A stretch of DNA of 64,000 nucleotides from Apodemus sylvaticus (taxonomy: Eukaryota; Chordata; Mammalia; Rodentia; Muridae). This document shows, piece by piece, positions 56,394-64,000 of this stretch. The notes under the pieces were generated by a model that was given only the letters and a program-made list of their open reading frames with translations, did not search any database and had not been told where the DNA came from. The number at the start of each line of letters is the position of its first letter. The first letter of the stretch is position 1. The position numbers and the translations under genes were made by a program. The stretch spans positions 95,421,324 to 95,485,323 of the forward strand of contig NC_067474.1 in NCBI RefSeq assembly GCF_947179515.1. Direction: 5' to 3'.

Positions 56394-56607
56394 GAGAGGA
56401 GAAAGAAGGAAGGAAGGAAGGAAGGAAGGAAGGAAGGAAGGAAGGAAGGAAGGAAGGAAGGAAGGAAGGAAGGAAGGAAGGAAGGAAGGAAGGAAGGAAG
56501 GAAGGAAGGAAGGAAGGAAGGAAGGAAGGAAGGAAGGGAGAGAGGGAGGGAGGGAGGGAGGGAGGGAGGGAGGGAGGGAGGAAGGAAGGAAAGGAGGGAG
56601 GGAGGGA
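56394..56607. repeat. (GGAA)n then (GGGA)n polypurine tract
   Basis: 214 bp of pure purine. About 32 GGAA units run from 56405 to 56535, followed by (GGGA)n from about 56536 to 56580 and a mixed end. Frames reading Lys-Glu-Gly-Arg repeats are by-products. GGAA is the core bound by ETS factors. Confidence 0.98.
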
Positions 56608-57011
56608 TACTCTACAATAGTATACAGCCTAAGACCACAGCCTTAAAATAATCACTTCCAAATAATAGGAAATACCTTCAAAAGGTGAGGTTCTAATCAC
56701 GGAAGGCCTGTAAACACAGGAGTTGGAAGTATGTCTGGGCAGATGTTGAATTCAGTTTCTGAGGAAACTTTTCCTACCCAGGTGTTTTTCAAACCATGTA
56801 ACCAATGGGCCACGACATCGACTTAAAGAAGTAGTGTTTGTATTTTAATAATGAACTAGAATACACTAATGATATTAAAAGTTTAAAATACTAAGCATAA
56901 AGGCTACTTTACATATATTTCAAATATTATCTGCCTTATGTGTGGGCAAGATGAAGCCTTAGAACAAATGAACTTATTTGTACAGTGGCTCAAAACTGAC
57001 TGAGCGATCAG
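56608..57011. other. Unassigned non-coding DNA
   Basis: No gene or named repeat recognised. Confidence 0.4.
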
Positions 57012-57129
57012 AGGCTGGTGTGATGGCTCAGTGGTTAGCGCTAAGCCTGACAGACAACCTGGCTTCAATCCCAGGGGACCTGGGTGGTACAAGAACACTA
57101 ACTCCTTGAAGTTGTCTTTTTTTACACAC

Positions 57130-57164
<35 letters not shown>

Positions 57165-57165
57165 A
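57012..57165 (+). mobile_element. B3-like tRNA-derived SINE with (CA)n tail
   Basis: 'aggctggtgtgatggctcag', 'gctaagcctgacagacaacc', 'ggcttcaatcccaggggacc', then 'aacactaactccttgaagtt' and (CA)n at 57132-57162. Same branch as the copy at 9967-10185. Confidence 0.8.
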
Positions 57166-57954
57166 CTCATGCATATGCGGGAGAGATTTACTATAAGTAA
57201 AATGCCACACTTTGCATTGGGCTGTAATGACATTGATGTCCCATGACACAGGAGGCACTGGGCCATTGAGAAGTTCTTGAATATCTTTGCTTGGGTCTTG
57301 GGGCTGTTCATTCACTCTCAGCAGAGTGAACATGAGCGAAGGCTCTCACTCTCTGCACTTTGGTGTCTTTGCTGTAGAATGGCAATCAGATACACTCAGA
57401 CATTTCAGTGTTGCTGACAGACATAGGTGAGATGGCGTGCCAAGTCTGTAGCAGACAGACCGACACAAGGGAAGCCTGAATTGATAGTCATTTGAAAAAT
57501 AATGCAACTACACCTCACAGTCCAATAAAGCGATTTGCTCGGTTACTGGAGTCTTTCAAGTATGGCATTCAGGTAAACACGTCATCAGAGACCTTTGGCG
57601 TCCTTTGGACAATGCCATTGCCTTGGCAGTCACTCGGACTCAGAAGGAGGCCTGTTTGCTAAGAGATTTCTGTGTTCTTTGGGAAAACAGCTCTACCCAA
57701 ATGCCTATCAATACTCAAAAACTCTCTTTGGATTACTATTCTAACCGGTCGCTAGACTTAGCCCAAGAGTTTGTAGGACAGTGCCTATGTAAACACCAGC
57801 AACATCACACATGTATGCTATAGTTAGGAAGTCTCTGTGAAAGTTTAGGAAAAAGCAAAATGGCACAGTCTAACATTTCCACACATTCGATGGGAAAGCT
57901 CCTGTGAGGGAGGGAGGGAAGTTAGCAGGAAGGAGCCCAGCTGACAAAGGTGGC
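57166..57954. other. Unassigned non-coding DNA
   Basis: No gene or named repeat recognised. Confidence 0.4.
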
Positions 57955-58345
57955 TGTACTGCGTGCTGAGCTGATTGATTGATTTCTTAATTAATTTATG
58001 ATGGCTCGACAATAATTACAAGCTACTGTTTGTCAGCCAAATCACTTGCAATGAAGTCAAAGGTTCACATCTGCATGAAGGTTCCAAGGATCAATGCATC
58101 AATTAGCTGTGTTGGCTTTTGTCCCACTCAAAGCTAACATGTGTCATTAATATTCCACCATTTGTATGTATAAACTAATTGATTGAACATTCATGCTACA
58201 TAAACATGCGGTTTGTATTACGTGGGGTTCCACATAATACATCTTTCATGCCAATATAATGAATAACCCCACATAAGAAAATGAATATCTTATTGGAAAA
58301 TAAAATGGCAACTAAATGTTAATTCTTCTCTGGATGACTGTGTCT
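57955..58345. promoter_or_regulatory. Candidate conserved non-coding element
   Basis: Repeat-free and dense in TAAT/ATTA cores: 'gattgattgatttcttaatt' at 57971-57990 with 'aatttatgatggctcgac', 'gacaataattacaagctact', 'tcaatgcatcaattagctgt' near 58092 and 'aaactaattgattgaacatt' near 58173. This matches the usual look of deeply conserved developmental enhancers. No alignment was possible, so the call is inference. Confidence 0.45.
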
Positions 58346-58539
58346 AGTCATGGTGATCACAGAAAATTCTTAAGTTTTAGGAAAGGATGAGCTGTAGCAG
58401 ATTTTAGAGGTGATAGACCTTTGTGTGCAATTGTCCAATTCTATCAATAAGGAGCTATGTGTGATCCCACAAAACCGCCACCGCCACCACTGTTCTCTGC
58501 ATTGGATGCTAGACCACAAATGATGTTAATCACAGCCGC

Positions 58540-58840
58540 GTGATCTACTATTTCACCTGTCCAAAGTCCAGATTGGAAACATGCAAATCTGTTTTCTTTG
58601 AGTAACTTCTGCCAGGTTCGCTGTCCGCATCGGCACTGAAGGCTGAGCTTGGTGGGAAACGGCGAAGCACCTGGCAAAGCAAACTGAAGTTCCCTATCAG
58701 CACAGCTCTCTCTTTGCACCTTTGAGCCAGAGGCTCCGGGGAAGGCGGAGCAGTGGCTCTGATGTCATCTGTGACGTCATCTGTGACCGAGTTGCGGTGG
58801 GAGTAGAGACATCTGTATGCAGATGACTTTCCTCCCATGT
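58540..58840. promoter_or_regulatory. Candidate regulatory block with CRE and octamer motifs
   Basis: Carries ATGCAAAT at 58580-58587, TGATGTCA at 58760-58767 and a perfect CRE octamer TGACGTCA at 58772-58779, 12 bp apart, in repeat-free DNA with several CpGs. CRE sites bind CREB/ATF factors. No transcript or start site can be shown. Confidence 0.35.
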
Positions 58841-59283
58841 TTCCCCATTATACAGTCAAATACACAGAAGCACCTGGGGATGATTCTTAGAGAAACATTA
58901 ATGATCACCAAGTAATTCGTCATCTTACGTGGTGGGTTAGTGTGGCAAAGAAGAACCTGCTAACAATTGCAGAGGTGTCTAGAATACTCCAGTTTGTTTC
59001 ATGAGAGCCAGGTGGGAAGGGAGTCCCTGGAAACAGGGGTGAGCAGGTGACTTTCTGGTGAGCTAAATTTGGGGCTGAGGTATTTACAGCCAGCACACTG
59101 GGTGCAGGCAGTAAGCAGCAGGACTCCAAGTTTTTATCACACCCCAGAGAGCCTTGCTGAAGCAGGGCTGAGCCCAGAGACAGGCTCTTCATGGTAAAGA
59201 TCCCCTTCTTAGGCTTCTGTAGAAGCCGTGCTCAGAAAGCGAGTGCCTATATTCTCACCAACTCTCTCCAGAGACCCACTGCC

Positions 59284-59286
<3 letters not shown>
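58841..59286. other. Unassigned non-coding DNA
   Basis: No gene or named repeat recognised. Confidence 0.4.
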
Positions 59287-59333
<47 letters not shown>

Positions 59334-59341
59334 CCCCCCCC
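59287..59341. repeat. (CT)n microsatellite ending in a C run
   Basis: About 22 CT units followed by a run of Cs at about 59331-59341. Confidence 0.96.
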
Positions 59342-59510
59342 TTGCTCCCTCTCCTCCACCCTCTCTCTTTCATCTTAGGTTCCTAGTATTCCTGGCTCAT
59401 TCTTCTGACCCCCTCAGCAGAATATTGTCAAAATGTCAGTCTATAACAGAGACCTTTCCATTAAGGTACAGACATGGAAAATAACCCAACATTTAGAATA
59501 AAAAGACCCA

Positions 59511-59620
59511 CTCTCTCCCTCTCTCTCTCTCTTTCCCCCTGTGTGTGTGTGTGTGTGTTCTTTCCCCCTGTGTGTGTGTGTGTGTGTGTTCTTTCCCCCT
59601 GTGTGTGTGTGTGTGTGTGC

Positions 59621-59651
<31 letters not shown>

Positions 59652-59662
59652 TGTGTGTGTGT
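59511..59662. repeat. Compound (CT)n-(TG)n-(CG)n microsatellite
   Basis: A (CT)n run at 59511-59532 is followed by three cycles of 'ctttccccct' plus (GT)n, spaced 29-31 bp (GT runs begin at 59541, 59570 and 59601). The third GT run passes into a pure CG run at 59619-59635 and back into TG to 59662. The alternating purine-pyrimidine stretch is 62 bp long. Confidence 0.97.
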
Positions 59663-59900
59663 AGGCCAGAGGGGAACATCTTTTTTTTAGATAGTCTCTT
59701 ACTGGTACTTGGAACTCTCACCAAGTAACCTCCCTCGGCTTCCCAGCTTCCCCAGGTATCCTCCTGTCTCAGGCTTCCCAGCTCCAGGATCACAAGAACA
59801 TGCCATCACACCTGGATCTGTATGTGGATTCTGAGGCTCAAACTCAAGTCTTGCACTTAACTTAATAGGCACACGACAACTCCTGGATATTCTTCCAAGC
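59663..59900 (-). mobile_element. Composite B4-like SINE, antisense
   Basis: 'taggccagaggggaacatct', 'tagatagtctcttactggta', 'cttggaactctcaccaagta', 'tcccagctccaggatcacaa', 'acatgccatcacacctggat' and 'aggctcaaactcaagtcttg'. The neighbouring TG tract fits the simple-repeat end often seen in these elements, as at 23.6 kb. Confidence 0.7.
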
Positions 59901-59948
59901 TCAGAAGAAAAATCTTAAGTCAACTCTATTCCAGCAAAAATTAAGAAG

Positions 59949-59951
<3 letters not shown>

Positions 59952-59984
<33 letters not shown>
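59952..59984. repeat. (AC)n microsatellite
   Basis: About 16 perfect units. Confidence 0.96.
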
Positions 59985-59986
<2 letters not shown>

Positions 59987-60610
59987 ATCATGTTAAACAC
60001 ACCAGGCTCTCCCAGCCTCTCTGAGATGGTGGTGCAAGAACATGGGGGTGAAGTGCATTCTCTGCTCATCTTCAGCCTTCCTCAGCAACGTGTCTCCTGG
60101 GGGGACATGGAACTGGCTGCCTTCGCCTCTGGGAGTCTTCCCACTCTTTCCTTCAGTTTTCAAATCTTAATTTCCTCACAGCCCCAACGTGCGTCAGACA
60201 CGTGTAGGATTCATTGTGAACCTGTAACCTGGTCTCAGGCCACAGCCTGGTAGTCCGTTAGAATCCATCAGCTCAGACACGGGGGCCTCAGCAGGATCCC
60301 ACCAGCGGAGGGGTGAGAACTGTCTGATGAACTCCAGCCATGATTTATTAGGAGCCCTTCATGTGCAATACTGTTTGGGCTGGTAAAAAATTTCCTGATC
60401 CCTATTCACTTAGGATTTGTAAATGTGTGTCCACACCTAAGCAAACCAAATAAGGCAAATCTTAACACAGAACCAGTGTTGTATACTACTAACATGTCAT
60501 TCACATTGGACAATCATACATGGATGTCACATACAACATAGAAGCACACTAAATTGTGCTAGTCTTTCATCTCAAATAGTAGCTGGCGATGTCGTTATTT
60601 CTAACAATCC
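59985..60610. other. Unassigned non-coding DNA
   Basis: No gene or named repeat recognised. Confidence 0.4.
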
Positions 60611-60960
60611 TAAAATTAGTCTGGAGAGATGTCTTAGAGCAGGTTTCTCAACCTGTGGGTGGAGATCCCCCTAGCAATCCTCTATCTCCAAAAAATATTT
60701 GTATTATGATTCATAACAGTAGCAAAATTACAGTGATGAAATAATAATGAAATAATCTTATGGTTAGCGGATCATTGCAACGGTATTAAGATTTTGCAGA
60801 GGACCTGCATTCAGTTTCCAGCATCCATACGGTAGCTCACAGCCATCCATAAATCCAGTTGCAGGAGATCCGAGGCCTTCTTTTGATCCCCTTGGACACT
60901 AGGCATTCACATGCTGCACAGACATAAATGTAGGCAAAAAAAAAAAAATCGTGCACATAA
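60611..60960 (+). mobile_element. B3 SINE interrupted by URR1
   Basis: The B3 head 'ctggagagatgtcttagag' (60621-60639) is cut. The B3 resumes at about 60766 with 'agcggatcattgcaac' and 'ttgcagaggacctgcattca', then 'catccataaatccagttgca', 'ggagatccgaggccttcttt' and 'cacagacataaatgtaggca' with an A-run. The intervening DNA is a URR1 fragment. Confidence 0.8.
60640..60765 (-). mobile_element. URR1 hAT-Charlie fragment, antisense, nested in B3
   Basis: 'caggtttctcaacctgtggg' is the terminal inverted repeat. It is followed by 'gattcataacagtagcaaaa' and 'ttacagtgatgaaataataa' with 'aataatcttatggtt', matching URR1 in reverse orientation. The far end, about 80 bp in a full copy, is missing. Confidence 0.8.
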
Positions 60961-61994
60961 AGTAGAATAAAATATTTGAGAAATCATTTACAGTATCAGT
61001 GCCAACTACTTTGTAACAAGCAAAATCCTCCCGTGTTAAGTCGCGCTAAGCACAAGAAGCTGGAGGAATGATAGTGCTTTTAAGAGTAAAGCTATTCATA
61101 GAGATGCCGATTGAGTGCAAGGTTGCATTCTGAGATTTTTTTCCTTCTTCCTGTCTTATTAAACATTACAAAAGGCAGCACAACCCCTGCTATTTTCACA
61201 GGGTGTTGGCTATTTATCCTTGTGGTCTGAAGAATTAATCGTTTGAATTCTGGCCACAGAATCTGCAAAGGATGCTACATGATGCTTTAGACACCAGGAG
61301 TTTTCCCATTGTCTGGTGAAAATTTAACCTTCTATACAGACTACAGGCAAACGCCTGAGAGCGTCCGTTCGCTACTCGGGAAGAAGAGCAGTAGCTGGCA
61401 GGGTGTACACGTCCGGTTTCCTTTTCCTTGGAGCTTTTAGCCCGGCTACTGAGCACCATCTCACTGCAGCCTCTAGCGCGAGCACTGTGAGGTGCTAGCA
61501 GACACCAAACCCAAAAAGCGCAAACACCTCACTTGCCAGTGGATTTCCAGAAATTTCCCCCAGATGGCTTGTGACTATAGCGAGCCTAATTGTTTCCAGG
61601 GAAGAGGAATGGAATCACATTTCAAATGAATCCTCCACCTCCCTGTCCTCAGGCCTACAGTTCTCAGAGGCAGCTCCTGAGCAGGTAGGTGAGCCTGCTG
61701 ACCTGCTCTGCTCATCACAAGGAGGAGCGGCACCTCAAAAAGAGGTTAGAAATGAAGTTGGAACTGGGCAGATACACGCCAGACAACAGCCAAATGCCTC
61801 ATCGCGTTCGCAGAAAATGAGGTGGAACCCAGGCCATACAGAGGAGGTTGCCCTAGACCAGGTTCCCGGAGCGGGAGGGGAGGGGAAGGGGGGAGAGGAG
61901 AAGGAGGGGGAGGGGAGAGGGAAACAAAGCTCAGCGCTTTGGATTTTTAAACTGCGCCTCAGTCCCTCCTCCCTCTAAGTGGAGTGCTCTCTAC
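60961..61994. other. Unassigned non-coding DNA, about 1 kb
   Basis: No interspersed repeat recognised. A G/A-rich low-complexity run lies at 61873-61925. The plus-strand 135-codon frame at 61571-61978 covers that run and has no recognisable domain. Confidence 0.45.
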
Positions 61995-62157
61995 CAAGTT
62001 GCTAAGCCTCGGAGTCGAGTGGCCTCATCTGTAGCGTGGGGCTGGTAATGCCTGTTTTATTGTGCTGTGCTGACGCCTGACTGAGTTGATTTATATAAAT
62101 TGCCTCCCCAAGTACCTGGCAGACACCTGGCAAATAAGAGCCCCTCAAAAATCGTTG
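61995..62157 (+). mobile_element. MIR SINE fragment, sense
   Basis: 'tggcctcatctgtagcgtgg', 'ggctggtaatgcctgtttta', 'ttgtgctgtgctgacgcctg', 'tatataaattgcctccccaa' and 'gtacctggcagacacctggc' follow the MIR 3' half. Confidence 0.75.
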
Positions 62158-62429
62158 CTTTTCTAGCCTTAAAATCATAGCAGTCAATGTTTAAAATTAA
62201 AATTAAGCTAATATGTAACATTAGCCAATAGACTATGTTAAGTATTCAAAGATGCTTTGGGAGGCAGTGCTTTTAAGAAATCTGCAACTATCTGAAATGG
62301 AAAACAGTAAATTTTTATAGCTCATTGGCTGTAACACAATTTTCACACACATACACACCCAAAAACGTTTATATAAACTCAAAAAAACCCTACCATGATT
62401 CTAAAAGCCACCTTAGAAATATTACAGTT
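62158..62429. promoter_or_regulatory. AT-rich, repeat-free block, possible conserved element
   Basis: Between two MIRs. 'tttaaaattaaaattaagct' at 62190-62209 with 'aatatgtaacattagccaat', then 'gcttttaagaaatctgcaac' and 'tttttatagctcattggctg'. The style suggests conservation. No direct evidence. Confidence 0.3.
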
Positions 62430-62706
62430 CCACTAACTCACCCATCCTGTGAGCACCTACTAAGTGTTTGGACCCGAGCCTGAATAAATAGTTTGTGCTC
62501 ACCCCCTGGGTGTGTGTCGTGAACCTTGCATTCACCAGGTGCCTAGCTGGCTCTGTCTCATTCATCCTCACGACAGGTTGGAGAGACAAGTAATGAGAAT
62601 GATTATCTGCACTTTACAGCTGGCTCTAGCAGCACGGGATGAGCAAATTCATTTGCCAGAGGTCACAGAATCTACATTTCCCAGGATTCAGCCCCGTGCT
62701 CATAAA
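62430..62706 (-). mobile_element. MIR SINE, antisense
   Basis: 'ctgtgagcacctactaagtg', 'ctcattcatcctcacgacag', 'tgattatctgcactttacag', 'catttgccagaggtcacaga' and 'cccaggattcagccccgtgc' follow the reverse complement of MIR. Nearly full length. Confidence 0.82.
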
Positions 62707-64000
62707 CATATCCATTATGTACAAACTTGGAACGGGAACATTCTGTGTGAGGAAAAACAGCCACTCTCTGAACAAAGTCATTTTAGGGAGAAGTACAATG
62801 TTAAGATTTATTTTAGAACTTAGGGAAATGAAAAAAAAAAATGGTTATTAAAGCTGCCCGGTACGATACACCAAACGTGTCCTGTGGCGTGTCGGACTTA
62901 GTGTCAGTTGACATAATAATAATGACCTTAATAAGCACACTCACAGAGCCCTTTGTCATCTTCCCACTCCGTCATGCATTGCAGTTTAAATAACTTACAG
63001 GTGACAAGGCACACAGTCTAGCTGCGTCTGCCCCTTAGCGCAGCTCCTTGTTTTTACGATTACAGTTTCTCCGGCTGTTTTACACATTGAAATGTGAAAA
63101 GGGAATGCCAGTCTCTCTTCCTGTAGCTGAATCAGAGAGCTCAGCCCTTTAGGAGAGATTTATTACAATGTCACGAGATTTCAGCAAATAGAAAAATGCC
63201 TTTTGTGACTGACACCGCTCGGCCAAGTTAGTGAAATACACTGCCGTCTCAGTGACACTGAAGCCTCAGATAGCTGTCTGTTGACCAGCCCCTCAACTGG
63301 AAAAGCAACACCAGCTTTCCCATAGATGGAAGCGATAGCACCCTTGAGAACACAACGCTTTGCTTCCAAAAAAGAAAAAAAAAAGGAGAGAGAGCTGCGG
63401 AGGAGAATAGGCCCTTGTGCTTCCTTACTCTCTGATTAAATTAATGCCATCTAATCACTGCTTATTAAGATAGGATCCAAAGTTGATGTGTAACAGTGCT
63501 GCCCAAGTGTGTGAGTGAAAACAAGTCACGGAGAGCGGCACAGAAGCGGTCCCTCGTGAGAAGGCGGTGTCTTAGAATATCTACTGATGGGCATCACCTT
63601 ATCCTCTGCACAGTGCCCTGGCACCTAAAGAGGGTTTCACATATTGAAAACACTATTATAAATGACACTATGTCACTAAAGAATAAAGGGATGGAAGGCG
63701 TAAAGAAAAGGCGTGTGCCTTGGGTGATGGCCTTGAGATATTTAAAAAGCAGTGCATTTTTTAGAGTGTGAAACCGTTTCCCTGCAGACACGATCATCCT
63801 CAGCACTGTGGTGTCTGCTCCACTCAGAGCTGGCTCTTAGAACAGTTAGAACTGACCATTACTCTTTACCCAGAGTACCTGTTAACTGAACAGAATGTGA
63901 TTTTGAGGTGATGGCCTTGTTAATATTCACCCATGAGTCTAGGGAAGAATATCAGATGTGTGACTGCCCTTGGGGAGCAGCAAGCCTAGGACTGTGACTC
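62707..64000. other. Unassigned non-coding DNA to the window end
   Basis: Repeat-poor, about 1.3 kb. Short A runs at 62830-62840 and 63366-63384. Frames on both strands (63181-63369, 63496-63771) have no domain. It could include conserved non-coding DNA. Confidence 0.45.

Noticed and set aside
56280..56651. Plus-strand frame of Lys-Glu-Gly-Arg repeats
   Set aside because: Translation of the GGAA microsatellite.

Overview
This is mammalian nuclear DNA from a murine rodent, most likely rat (Rattus). The main evidence is the repeat content. A copy at 10880-10962 is close to the rat-type ID SINE (identifier element, derived from BC1/tRNA-Ala). There are many B1, B2, B3 and B4-like SINEs, L1 copies with rodent 3' UTRs (including the purine-rich kind), rodent hAT elements of URR1 type, and ERVL-MaLR LTRs of the rodent MT/ORR1 kind. 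Repeat names come from remembered consensus sequences, not from a search. No prokaryotic genes, operons or CRISPR arrays are present.

I found no functional protein-coding gene, no exon set with splice sites and no RNA gene apart from SINEs. The open frames of 60-170 codons fall in microsatellites, in repeats or in unremarkable DNA. The one frame with a recognisable protein is the C-terminal end of L1 ORF2 (48737-49252), inside a 5'-truncated L1. A second stretch (about 19440-20165, minus strand) reads like decayed coding sequence. It may be a processed pseudogene, but I do not recognise the parent.

Layout. 1-9.2 kb is mostly unassigned single-copy-looking DNA with one L1 3' end, one URR1 and microsatellites. 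9.2-18.4 kb holds scattered SINEs, small tandem duplications and old DNA-transposon or LTR remnants. 18.4-25.4 kb is the repeat-dense core: an L1 3' UTR, the coding-like stretch, a long old antisense L1 split by two composite SINEs, and a younger sense-strand L1 3' end. 25.4-29.6 kb is repeat-poor and looks like conserved non-coding DNA in places. 29.6-43.4 kb carries MaLR LTRs on both strands, B1/B2 copies, MIR, a MER5-like element and old L1. 43.4-54.2 kb holds a 302-bp pure purine tract, the L1 ORF2 fragment and several SINEs. 54.2-64 kb alternates AT-rich, homeobox-motif-rich stretches that look like conserved non-coding elements with compound microsatellites, B3/ID copies and MIRs.

Overall the window reads as an intergenic gene desert or the interior of a very large intron. 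Any function is most likely cis-regulatory, in the repeat-poor blocks near 26.6-27.1, 28.7-29.5, 39.2-40.0, 54.2-54.8, 58.0-58.8 and 62.2-62.4 kb. Deciding that needs cross-species alignment, which I cannot run. I did not find a convincing new biological system. The best second-look items are the purine tract, the microsatellites with Z-DNA potential, a minisatellite that seems to have grown from an LTR motif, a diverged internal duplication inside a candidate regulatory block, and the unrecognised coding-like stretch.
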